Below, piece by piece: positions 1 to 9,999 of a stretch of DNA of 64,000 nt. Each line of letters starts with the position of its first letter. Within the stretch, counting starts at the first letter, position 1. The position numbers were made by a program, and so were the translations under genes. The DNA lies in the NCBI GenBank assembly GCA_951812925.1, contig OX638368.1, forward strand, positions 81,884,909 through 81,948,908, written 5' to 3'. The notes beneath the pieces were generated by a model that made no database searches, had not been told where the DNA came from, and saw only the letters and a program-made list of their open reading frames with translations. The DNA is from Calliopum simillimum. Taxonomy: Eukaryota; Arthropoda; Insecta; Diptera; Lauxaniidae.

Positions 1-1112
1 TCGACATCATTCCGATTTAGAAGAGATTCACATACTGAAATGCGGTCAGTAAGATTTTTTTCACTCAGATTATGTAGCGATGTTGCGACACCTTATGTGT
101 TGGTCTTCCTCCACTTTTTCAAGAATTTTGTCCACTTTTTAGGTGCGTGGTCGATCAACCTGGATGCATGCCATATGTCTGTAAATATCGTTTTCTGCGC
201 TTTACATCAAGGATAACTTGGATCTCAGACGTGGTAGAAAAAAACGGTTGCAAGATTTGGATTTTTGAAGTTAAAGACTGGGACTTCAAGCGGCGTTTTC
301 AGGTTTTGTGACTTAAGATTTCCATGTTCTGTTATATAACCTCAAAAATATGGAAAAACAAAACTTTTAGGTAAAGATTTCTCGAAAACCATACGAGAAA
401 CAGCAATTCTTAGGCCGGATTCAACATAGGAATTTACATTGAAAATGGTTTTTTTTTTTTGTTTTCGTCTGTTAATTTTCTAAAAAGACGGAAATTTTTG
501 TTTTTTTTTTTTCACAAAAAAATTTCTAAAAAAAATCATAAAAATATAATATTTCGTTAACTCGATCAGCTAGAATTTTCAAAAATACAATTTTTGAATC
601 TACAAATGAACGGAAAACTAACTGCATACTCAATTTTAAGTTGATTTTTGTCAAACCTTTTTTTTGTATATAGAAACAATGTAAAGGCCATTTAGCTACC
701 GAAATTCGACCCTGAAAATCGATTAGCTCATTGACCAATTTAAAAAAAAAAACTTTTTCTATATATTTGTACCCCAGTGGACTACTTTGCTTAAGCCTTT
801 CGGAACTTTTTTTTCCTTTTGACTTTAAAAATCGTTCCTGTCCATTTTCTTACCACTAAGAGCCATTATAACAATAATTGAAAATAATTTTTAAAAATTT
901 TTGTTTCAAAGTGGTTTTTGGGAGCCATGCCATATGAAATGTACTGAAAGGTAATAAAAGTACCAATATTTACATTTAAATTTTAAATATAACTCCAATG
1001 ATTTTTAGCTTAAGTGTCATATCAAATCATATCATATTGTTACGAAATTTCCTGTCTCTTATGACGATAATTTCAATCTCTTACAGTTTTCTGAGTTCGA
1101 TCACTGGATTGT
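1..1112. other. AT-rich non-coding left edge
   Basis: No gene is recognised here. The stretch is rich in poly(T) and poly(A) runs. Positions about 355-440 resemble one arm of the palindrome at 42.27-42.87 kb: both have a 'cgaaaacc/caaaaacc ... tacgaga/tatgaga' block followed by AGGCCGGATTC. It is therefore probably a diverged copy of that repeat. Confidence 0.4.
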
Positions 1113-1120
1113 GTAGCAAT

Positions 1121-1571
1121 TAGTGATGAGCAAAATTAGTCTTGGTCTTGATTCTTGCTCTTGGTCTTGGTAATTTTGCAAGAACAAGACCAAGACGCTG
1201 ATATCATTGCAAGACTAAGACCAAGACTGCTATGATCTTGGTCTTGGTCTTGCTCACGATGATCATCAAGACCAAGACTGCTTTTTAGTCTTGCGAATTT
1301 ATAGTTAATAGGTGTGTCACGCTCCTTTTAAGCATAAAATCATATCTCAATTCGAAATTTGGCATCATAAAAAACAAATAAGGTGTGGAAGTTTTGAATA
1401 CTCAACAAACTTTAGAAATTTTTTCAAGACCAAGATCAAGACCGAGACCAAGACTTAATAACCAAGATCAAGACCAAGACTCAATATCAAAACCAAGACC
1501 AAGAACAAGACTCAATATGCAAGAACAAGACCAAGACTGCTATGGTCTTGGTCTTGGTTTGCTCATCACTA
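1121..1571. mobile_element. hAT-type MITE made of CAAGAC repeats
   Basis: A 451-bp non-coding element. It begins TAGTGATGAGCAAA and ends with the inverse, TTTGCTCATCACTA. It is flanked by a perfect 8-bp duplication, GTAGCAAT, at 1113-1120 and 1572-1579. An 8-bp duplication with a TAGTG terminus is the hAT signature. The inside is not transposase-derived: it is mostly runs of CAAGACCAAGAC and its complement in alternating orientation, so the element can fold on itself. The short ORFs across it are products of the hexamer repeat and are not genes. Confidence 0.85.
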
Positions 1572-3335
1572 GTAGCAATCAAAAACACACACTTTATGTA
1601 TAGTACAATCATTTGGGAGAATAAAATGATGTTGCCTGGAAAGTTTTGCGGGATTTTTGCAAGTGAGTTCTTTTATAGATTTCGATGTGCTCTTTCAGAA
1701 TTTCAATTTTGCTACTTCGAATTGTGTTCGCTCGCACCGCCATATTGGAAAAATGGCGTCGAAAACCAGTTATCTCTTTAACAATTACATTTAGAGCTTA
1801 TAAAATTTTCTATAAAAATTACCTTTGAATTGTTTTCGTGCGACTTATAACTCAGGAGATATCCTAATTCAAAATTTGAAAAAAATGTGTAAATTGTGTA
1901 TGCCGCTTATGAATAGGTACAGTGATGTGTTGAGCTTAAAATTACGATATCTCATCAAGGGTGAGTCACACGTTTAAAGTAAGACCACCTATTTATAGAG
2001 AACTACTTGTACTATAAGCTACATATTATATATATGAAGCACTCCATGCCAAGTGTGCCAGGTTTAAATTTTTTGGTCCTTCGGTTTTTTTAAAAGTACT
2101 TTAAATTAAAGCATAATTTATAAGCTTTAAAATGATGTATGACTCAAGATGGGATTCGGACGCTAAATGGGGGTTTTTGGCTTTTGAACGCCCGCGGAAG
2201 GCAAAAATCTTTTTTACTCAAGAGGAAAGCATCTTACGAAAGAAGTGTACAGGGCAAAAATGCTTAGAATCATCCAAGCAATACGTGAGTTTATTTTGGA
2301 TTTTTTTTGGAAACTATTTTTTTTGAATAATTTTTGAATTTTTTTTAACTTTCTGAAAAATTCCCAATATTTTTTTATAAAAAGAACACTTCAAAATAAA
2401 TAGGACCAGTAACTTAGATTTATCAATTTACAAACTTTAGTGTAAGCAAGTGACTAAAAACGCCAACTTCAACACCCTGTATTTTAACAACAAATGGTAC
2501 TAGGACCAAATTGTCCCGGATTGTTGTTCTTGCACACCGGATCTACCATATTGCCAAATTTGAACGAAATCGGAGAAAAAAAAATTTAAACCTGGTACAC
2601 TTGGCATTGAGTGCTTCATATATATTATTTTTTCGTATGACCTATGGTTTAGAAAATATTTTTTCAACAAACCTAAAATTTAGAAAAAACCTGTTTTTTC
2701 AAAATCACTCCAAAACGGTTTGTTCTAGAAAAAAATTGTTCATGCATTTTGTAGAACGTTCAGTCTCTTAGAACTGTTTTTTCGTGAGACTTACTCTTCG
2801 TGTTCCAATTTGAATGATGTTCAAGACGCGTTATCTCATGAACGGTAAGTCTGACAAAAAAATAGTTCGAAAAAACTATTATAGGGAATTAAACGTTCTA
2901 CAAATTGCATGGAAAATTTTTTTTAGGACGAATCATTTTAGGCTATTTTGAAAAAAACGTTTTTTTTTTCTAAATTTTAGGTTTGTTGAAAAAATATCTC
3001 CTAAACTATAGGTCATATGAAAACAAATGTAACTTGTAGTGCAAGTGATTCCCTATAAATAAATATTTTTAATTTCAACGTGTGACTCACCTTTCATGAG
3101 TTATCGTAATTTTAAGCTCAACACATCACTGTGAATATTCATAAGCAACATCTACAATTTACAAATTATTTTCAAATTTTGAATTATGATATCTCCTGAG
3201 TTATAAGTCGCACGACAACAATTCAAATATTGTAAAGGGTCCGCCAAATAACTTTTTTTTTTTTAAATTCTATAAAAAAAACTACTGGATATTTTCTCAA
3301 ATTTCTTTTTTTATTTGAAAGTACAATCCTTCCGG

Positions 3336-4028
3336 TTAATAATGAAAAATAATTTCATTCAAATAGCTGCCTCGGCTGGCCATGCAGTAGCCTACACGAT
3401 CGGTCCAATTATTAAGCACATTATCGATTGTGTGCAGCTGTATTTCACCAATGGCTTCACGAATATTGTCCTTTAAAGCGTCAATTGTCTCTGGCTTGTC
3501 GGCGTAACACTTATCTTTGAGAGCACCCCACAAAAAATAGTCCAACGGTGTCAAATCGCAGCTCCGAGGTAGCCAAACGACATCAGCTCTGCGGCTGATA
3601 ATGCGATCTTCAAAAACAGGGCGCAAAACATCGAGTGTAGCTTCGGCTGTGTGGCACATAGCGCCGTCCTATTGAAACCAAATGTTGCCAATATCCTCCT
3701 CTTCAATTTTTGTGAACAAAAATTCGTTCAACATGGCCCGAAAACGATCGCCATTGACTGTAACGGCCACTCCGAAGAAAAATGGTCCAATTATGCCTCT
3801 GGACCAAAATCCGCACCAAACAGTGACTCGTTTTGGTTGCAGCGGCTTTTCAATGTATGCGTGCGGGTTTTCTGTGCCCCAAATGCGACAATTTTGCTTG
3901 TTTACATACCCGCCAAGATCAAAATGAGCTTCATCTGAAAAGATGATTTTTTTGGCAAAATCGGTATCTTCTGCAAGTCGATCGCAGGCCCACTTAGCGA
4001 AGCGTTGTTCAAGCGTATACACAACCAT
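3336..4028 (-). pseudogene. DD41D Tc1/mariner transposase, deleted and interrupted
   Basis: The family cuts and pastes its own TIRs with a DDE/D catalytic triad. The first conserved block (FSDEAHFDLGG) and the last (CDLTPLDYFLWG) are present. The Asp of the QDGA block is 41 residues before the final Asp (LDY), the DD41D spacing known from the rosa group. The reading frame begins MVVYTLEQR, the normal start for the family, but jumps straight to the catalytic part, so most of the N-terminal helix-turn-helix DNA-binding region is deleted. A TAG codon near 3672 replaces the Gln just before the second catalytic Asp. After it the same frame runs on to the stop at 3336. The protein cannot be active as it stands. 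Confidence 0.85.
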
Positions 4029-4495
4029 ATTCGTTCAGCGGAAGGATAAAACTAAGTTCAAAGTTCAAATGATTTATTGAGACAAAAGGTACTTAAACAT
4101 TTAACTCATATATACAAATATGAAACAATAATAATAAATGATATATACAGGGCTGTAAAAAGTATGGCCCTCGATAAAATTATATGAAACATGCTACGAT
4201 GCAAAAATTAAATATATTAGCAAAATGCAAATTAATTGCAGGAATTGAGATTTAAAATTAAGCTCTTGCTCCCGGAGCTTATAAAAAGTTACTTAAAATT
4301 AATGAAGAAAACATTTTAAACTTAAAACTAATAACACAAAATCGAGCTTATTTTTTTAAGTAATAGATAATCTAAAACTTAGCTCGAGAAAATTGCTAGA
4401 AACAGTTACTCATTCAAATTTCTTTTCACAAAAATTAAGAAAATGTTACCAATGACATATAATTTTATCTCAATGTGATGAAAAATTCATGAACG

Positions 4496-7445
4496 TTAAC
4501 CGCGGTTATTACTAGTAAGTACCTTTTGGTAAAAAGTTGGAACCAGAGGTGAGGTCGGAGAACCTGCCAACACCTCATCTAGAGAAATAGAGTTGATACT
4601 TAGTGGTGATAAGTAATATTGATTATCCCAAGGCGAATTACTTAAAGAGTCAACAATATTTTTAATTAAATCATTATCTACAAACCACAAGTTAGAAGTA
4701 ATTTTTTTCATTAAAGTAAGAGAATATCTCATTAATGGTTCTATTCTTGACTTGTTATAGATAAAAGCATTAGAATATTTCTTATTAATACTTTGGTAGT
4801 TTTTATTAATGCATTGTCTCAGCAAGTTTCTTTCAAAAATCTCTAACTCTTTAGCTACAGTAGGAGAAATAGAAAACCAGCAACTGAAGGCATAAGTAAT
4901 AATCGGTCTTATTAAGGTTTTATAAACAAGAAGCTTTGTGTCAACTGAAAGGCTATTTTTCCTAAGATAGTGGTATAAGGGACAGGCAGCTCTCTTGGCT
5001 TTACCTAAGGCTAATCTCGCATGTGAGTTAAACTTAAATAGACAGTTAAAATTTACACCAAGGTATTTAATGTGCTGATTAAAAGGAATTCTAGCTCCAT
5101 CAATTTCAAGAATCAACGATTTGCTGGCCTTCGCAATTCCGGAAGGACCTTTACCAGCAGCATTCCTAAAGCAAATGCATTCTGTTTTCGAAAAATTAAT
5201 CTTAATGCCCCAAGTCTTATAAAATTTATGGATATCTTGAATATGTAAACTAACTTTTGATAAAGCTTATACAGGGTTTCTACTATGTGCATAAACAAAA
5301 GTATCATCAGCATATAATAGTGCAGTAGATCCATTAGGATGCATGTGTGGAAAGTCGCTCATAAAAATATTGAATAGTAGAGGGCCTAAGATTGAACCTT
5401 GGGGAACTCCACGACCTATTTGTTTAAGTTCTGATTGAGCTTGCTGAATTTGAGTGAAAAAAAAAACGGTTTGATAAAAAGCTATCGATGATTTTAAAAA
5501 TAAGCGGTGGAAAATTGTTTTGAATTAATTTGAAAAGGAGACCGTTCCACCACACACTGTCAAAAGCTTTTTCAACATCAATGGAACATCCGATTGTACA
5601 ATTTTTGTCTCTAAGTTTAGAAGTAACATCGCTATGAATTTTCAGAAGTGCGTGCATCGTTGAGTGACCCTTTTTAAAACCAAATTGAAAATCAGAAATA
5701 CAACTGATGCCATTGCTGGAAAATTCCTCAATTTTGAAATAAATTATCCTTTCAAGAATTTTTCCAACATTTGACAACAGAGAGATTGGTCTAAAGTTCG
5801 AAATATCAATCAAACCTCTTTTCTTTGGAATAGGAAGTAGTTTAGCTATTTTCCAGCTTAAAGGAAAATAACCATTATTTAAACAATTATTAAAAATAAT
5901 TGTTAAGAAGTTTATGGCTTCTTCAGGAAGCCTTTTAAGAAAGAAATTAGAAAGCCCATCAGGACCAGAGGATTTTTTTGTGTTCAAATTTTTAAAAATA
6001 TTTTTGACCATTTCAGTAGAAGTAAAGAACTCCGAGTAGTTCGGGGAAAGTGCAGAATTATCTGCATCAAAGTTAAACGCTCTAGGCGGAAGATTATTTC
6101 TAGAAAGGTTAACACAGTTTTCAATATTAAAAACAAGATTGTTATCAAAGCTAGGAGCAGAATATTAAAAAGTACTTTCAAAAAAATTGCAGAAGGACAA
6201 AGCAATTCTATTTTCATCAGATATAATTGAGTTGTTTACTCTGACCTTGGAACAAGAGGAAGATTTATTTTTACCGATAAGCTTAAATATTTCTTTAAAC
6301 GCAAACGGACCCGGCTTAATGTTTGAGAGTTTTTCATTCAATTTATCATCAAGCCAGATTGAGACCTTTTCTTTAATAATAATTTTCAGAAGAGATAGTC
6401 TTCCAGAAAGTTCTTTATAAGCCGCATTGACTCTATTAAAAGTTGCATAAAAAATTTGCTTAAGTCTCTTTTGCCAAATATGTTTAATTTTATAAAGATC
6501 CAAAATATTATCAGGTAAGTTCTTGTGTTTCTTATTAGAAGGTGTAGTCAGAGCAGAGTGATCATGTAGTTTTCTGTTAACAACTGTGTTGAAATTCAAA
6601 ACGTGATCATCAATTTCAATGTTTGAAAAATTACTAGAAGCAGAAGGAAAACAGTGGGATAATTCCTCGGCAACCTCTTCCCTAAACCTTACCCAATTAG
6701 TTCTTTTAAACGACCTTAAGTAAATAGATTCATTCAGTATTATTTCTGATTCATTCAAATTTATGCTGAGAACTTGTGCATAGTGATCCGAAAAAGAAGG
6801 TAAAGTAAATATACTGTAATTAATATTGAAAGGATCAATTAAGAAATTAGAAATTAAAAAATCATCTAAAAAAGATGCACCATTAGGGTAAGTAGGACTG
6901 CTGGAAGTAAGATGCACAAAGTTGTTGTCAGGTCCTGAAAGCCAGTTTTCAAAACTTCGACCGTTTACATTAATATTAATATCTCCCCAACTTGGATTTT
7001 TTGAATTAAAATCACCACCTATAATTGATCCGTCAAAATTTTCTGCTATTGAATGAATTTTGTTCAGCTCTGAGAAGATTAGATTGTTACTAGAATTAGA
7101 GGGAATATAAATTGACCCAAGTAGGAAATTTTTTACAACATTATTATACTTAAGTTTGAAAGAAATTAAGAGGCAAGGAAAAGTCATTGATGGAGTCCCA
7201 ATTAATTCATATTTAATTCTATTCCTCATTACAATGGCCACACCTTGCGCTTTATCATTTCTAATTACTGAAAAATTATCGAGATGAACTTTATGATAAG
7301 CTTTTAAATGGGTTTCTTGAAGAAATGCTGCAAAAATTTGATGGTGGTTAAGTAATCGAATTAGTTCAAGTCTCCTGCTATCATGTATTAAAGAGGAGAC
7401 GTTTAAAGAAATAAAATGTTTATCCATCGAAAGCACAAAGCGCAT
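4496..7445 (-). pseudogene. LINE ORF2: endonuclease + reverse transcriptase, broken
   Basis: The N-terminal part is an APE-type endonuclease that nicks the target: LNV near the start, the catalytic Glu in QETHL, GGDFN, and the SDH at its end are all visible (7445 to about 6750). The reverse transcriptase follows, with SGPDGL, FRPISLL, GFKKGHST, a catalytic Asp in SIDVEKAFDS, YADD at 5303-5314 and KYLGV. There is no RNase H, as usual for Jockey. Three lesions are visible: a TAA at 6165-6167 with the same frame continuing after it, a frameshift at a run of ten A (plus strand, about 5457-5466), and a TAA at 5267-5269. The polymerase half is therefore not made as one protein. Confidence 0.85.
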
Positions 7446-8736
7446 TAATGATCAATTGGTCCAGCAGTTGCAAATATTCAATTCTTTTTTGTTCAATTGA
7501 TGAGCTATTATTTAATTTACTCATGAAAAGTTTTACTTTTTGGATTAAAGAGGATAAATCCACACCAAAAAGTGACTTTGAAAGATTAAAAAAATCTCCG
7601 AAAATTCCTTTATCAGCAGCTACAAAGGAGGAAAGAGCTTTATTTGCTTGGATATCAGATGTTCCAAATTTTACTTTATCAGCAAAAGAAACTTGAGGGG
7701 TTGTTAGGCTTGTATTTGCCAAGTTAACCATCCGTTGAGAATAGTTTATTTTTTCTTTACTTTGAGCTAAAACTTCTCTCCTTCTTTGCAGATAAAGTTT
7801 ATATTTAGGACAACCAAGAAAACTTGCAGGGTGACCAAATTTTTCACAGTTTACACAAAAGGCTTCAGATCCATCCTTTTTTTCAACTTTACAATCACCT
7901 GGGCCATGTGCTTCACAGCATTTCACACAACGGTAACGTCTAGCACAATTTTTTGCAACGTGCCCAAATGATTGGCAGCGCTTGCACTGAACCGGGTTTT
8001 TGTTCTTTTTTGGTTTTTCCCACACTACACATGAATTAAATAAATATTTAATTTTTATTAAATCCTCGGGTAGTTTTCCCGGAAGAAGTTTGACCAGAAA
8101 AAGATTACTTATCCGATATTCCCTTTTACCCCAATCAGAAAGAAAAATAGTCACGGCTTCAACTAAATTTGGTTTTATAAAATCTATTTCGTTTTTTACT
8201 TCCTCTACTGTAAAATCAGAGGTAAGACCTCTAAGAATTACCGAGGTTGTTTTACATTCTTTGGGAGTATAAGAGTGAGCTTCAAACCCATCCATATTTT
8301 TAAGAGTATCCAGTAACTCTGAATGAACATTAACATCATTAACGAACAGCTTAGATTTAGATTTGTTAATGTTAACAATTTTAAAAATTAGAAGGGGATT
8401 TGACTTTTTGAGGCCCTCAGTTAGATTTTTAATATTAATCTTATACAAAATTATACGTGGACAGAATTTCACACCTTTAAATTCACGAGCATTGGTAACG
8501 TTTTCTTTTACAGAATTATCATTAATACAATTGTTAGATTTAATATCAATATTATTATTAGAAAAAAAAATGTCACTTAAAATTTGATACCTATTGCCAT
8601 TCAGAACTTCAGGTCTCGATTCTTTTGACGCCTTGTGTGCTTCACTCATCGTTTTTCTTTTCTTGTTTGCAACAACTTGAAAATCTTCTTCCATAATCAT
8701 TTCAGAAGTTTCTGCACCAGGGCTTCCCATCTCCAT
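7420..8736 (-). CDS. LINE ORF1, Gag-like nucleic-acid-binding protein
   Basis: 438 residues, open from ATG to TGA. The C-terminal half has three zinc knuckles: CKRCQSFGHVAKNC, CVKCCEAHGPGDC and CVNCEKFGHPASFLGC (about residues 255-310). These are typical of Jockey-clade ORF1 proteins, which coat the element RNA and carry it to the nucleus. A PRE/C2HC-like region precedes them (KMDGFEAHSYTPKECKTTSV...ILRGL, about residues 145-175), also usual in the family. The N-terminal 100 residues are polar and look unstructured. ORF2 begins 26 nt before the ORF1 stop in another frame, which suggests reinitiation or shunting. No break is seen, so this ORF may still be translated. Confidence 0.85.
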   Translation of the reverse strand: MEMGSPGAETSEMIMEEDFQVVANKKRKTMSEAHKASKESRPEVLNGNRYQILSDIFFSNNNIDIKSNNCINDNSVKENVTNAREFKGVKFCPRIILYKINIKNLTEGLKKSNPLLIFKIVNINKSKSKLFVNDVNVHSELLDTLKNMDGFEAHSYTPKECKTTSVILRGLTSDFTVEEVKNEIDFIKPNLVEAVTIFLSDWGKREYRISNLFLVKLLPGKLPEDLIKIKYLFNSCVVWEKPKKNKNPVQCKRCQSFGHVAKNCARRYRCVKCCEAHGPGDCKVEKKDGSEAFCVNCEKFGHPASFLGCPKYKLYLQRRREVLAQSKEKINYSQRMVNLANTSLTTPQVSFADKVKFGTSDIQANKALSSFVAADKGIFGDFFNLSKSLFGVDLSSLIQKVKLFMSKLNNSSSIEQKRIEYLQLLDQLIINALCAFDG

Positions 8737-9265
8737 TTAAAATAAATTGACACTAGCGACTAGTGTACGCTAGGAAAAATTAAGAGCTGTCACTTGCAGA
8801 AATGCCAATATCTTTAAACTGACGCTTATTACTTGATTGTCTGCTTTCAGCACAGCTCAACCGTAGGTAAAATTCAGCGTTAATTTTTTATTTTTTAAAG
8901 ATATTTAATTTAATTAAATTTTTTATATGTTTAGAGAGAAAAAATAAGTCGCCTTGACTAATTATCTGTCAAATCAGACATGAGCTAAGTGTTACCATTT
9001 ACGAAATAAGCACTAGTTGAAAAAAAATTTTAGATGGCGGACCCTGTACCTCAATATTTTTCTCTTATTGTAACCGTTAAGGAGATATTTGTAAAAAACT
9101 GAATTTGGACGCCGTTTTTCCAATATGGCGGTGCGAGCGAATACGATTCGAGGTAGCAAAGTTGAAATTCTGAAAGAGCACATCGAAATCTGTAAAATAA
9201 CTCATTTGCTGAAATTCCGCAAAACTTTCCAGGTAAAACTACCAAATGACTGTACTATTCATTAT

Positions 9266-9587
9266 TGTTTATGAAAAATATTAAGTTTTATCCTAAGTTT
9301 ATTTGACTAGAATTTGAATTCTTTAATTTTGAAAATTTTGCTATTTAATAATTTAGTTTACACCGCCACTGGTTGTTTTTTCTACTATTTAAAGAACCGT
9401 AAAATCATTCGAGTAATTCTTCTTTCTATTTTGCTTTTCACCTAACTGTTAAATCATACGATTCTAATACTCTCAGTGGCGCATAGCAATGTAACATTTT
9501 AAGCTAGTCATAAGAAATTTGACAAAAATAAATTAGTCTGTTATGAAACGTTAAACTCAACGCAACTACTTAGTTTGTTCTTAGACA
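9266..9587 (+). repeat. 5' LTR of BEL/Pao element 1
   Basis: 322 bp, starting TGTTTATGAAAA and ending GTTCTTAGACA. It looks identical to the copy at 15185-15506 when read by eye. Confidence 0.95.
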
Positions 9588-9592
9588 TTTTT

Positions 9593-9610
9593 TGGTGACC
9601 CCGACGTGAT
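9593..9610 (+). promoter_or_regulatory. Primer-binding site, complementary to tRNA-Trp
   Basis: TGGTGACCCCGACGTGAT starts five bases after the 5' LTR. It is the 18-nt complement of the 3' end of eukaryotic tRNA-Trp including CCA (ATCACGTCGGGGTCACCA, from memory of the tRNA). Minus-strand DNA synthesis would start here. Confidence 0.75.
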
Positions 9611-9999
9611 CGTTGTCGCGTTAAAGAGAGTTAAATTTTATTTTCTATTACCGCGCTTAATAGTAAAAAACAAAAACAAAATTGTGTGTTTTAATTGTGG
9701 CTGCTTATTACTGCGCTTAATAAAAAAAAAAAAACATTGTGTATATATATATATTGTTGTTGCGTTGAAAACATACATACGAGCATAACTGTTTGCAAAT
9801 TCTTTTGCCCAGCTGCATAAAGCTTCACATACAACTTGTGAAAAAACAAAAAAAAAACTAAAATAGTGTTTTAACTATCGAAGTGCTCCTCAACTGGATT
9901 TTGTTAAAAAAACTAAAAAAGTGTTTTTACTGTTGAAGTGCTCATCAACTGGATTTTATTATAAAAATTAAAGTGTGTAAAAAAACTTCCTAAGTAATT

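Larger units (their letters stand above)
4041..8872 (-). mobile_element. Jockey-like LINE, about 4.8 kb, near full length
   Basis: A non-LTR retrotransposon inserted on the minus strand, flanked by a 7-bp duplication TTCAGCG at 4034-4040 and 8873-8879. The 5' UTR is about 136 bp (8737-8872). ORF1 and ORF2 overlap by 26 nt. The 3' UTR (4041-4495) ends not in poly(A) but in short repeats of a TTGAACT type (TTTGAACTTTGAACTT on the minus strand), with AATAAA close by. It is therefore a complete, target-primed insertion, although ORF2 has since been damaged. Confidence 0.85.
3237..9047 (-). mobile_element. DD41D (rosa-like) mariner relic, split by a LINE
   Basis: Terminal inverted repeats AGGGTCCGCCA (3238) and TGGCGGACCCT (ending 9046) lie inside TA dinucleotides, as expected for Tc1/mariner. 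The element was already internally deleted before the LINE at 4041-8872 landed just upstream of its start codon. Without the LINE it is about 1 kb (3237-4033 plus 8873-9047). It sits in the right arm of the foldback at 1601-9257, so the insertion order was foldback, then mariner, then LINE. Confidence 0.8.
1601..9257. mobile_element. Foldback element, split by nested insertions
   Basis: The element comprises 1601-3236 and 9048-9257; everything between is a later insertion. The outer ends match as inverted repeats: TAGTACA-TCATTTGG at 1601, and its complement ending at about 9257. The CCTGGAAAGTTTTGCGG block at 1635 matches the complement near 9230. Further in, 1830-1985 pairs with 3060-3236, and 2634-2770 pairs with 2885-3025. 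An inner inverted pair (2034-2085 with 2575-2632, carrying 'ccaagtgtgccaggtt' and its complement) suggests an older element inserted in the left arm. No transposase is seen. Ends are approximate. Confidence 0.7.

Noticed and set aside
1385..1603. Arg/Pro/Gln-rich 72-codon ORF
   Set aside because: It is produced by the CAAGAC repeat inside the hAT MITE.
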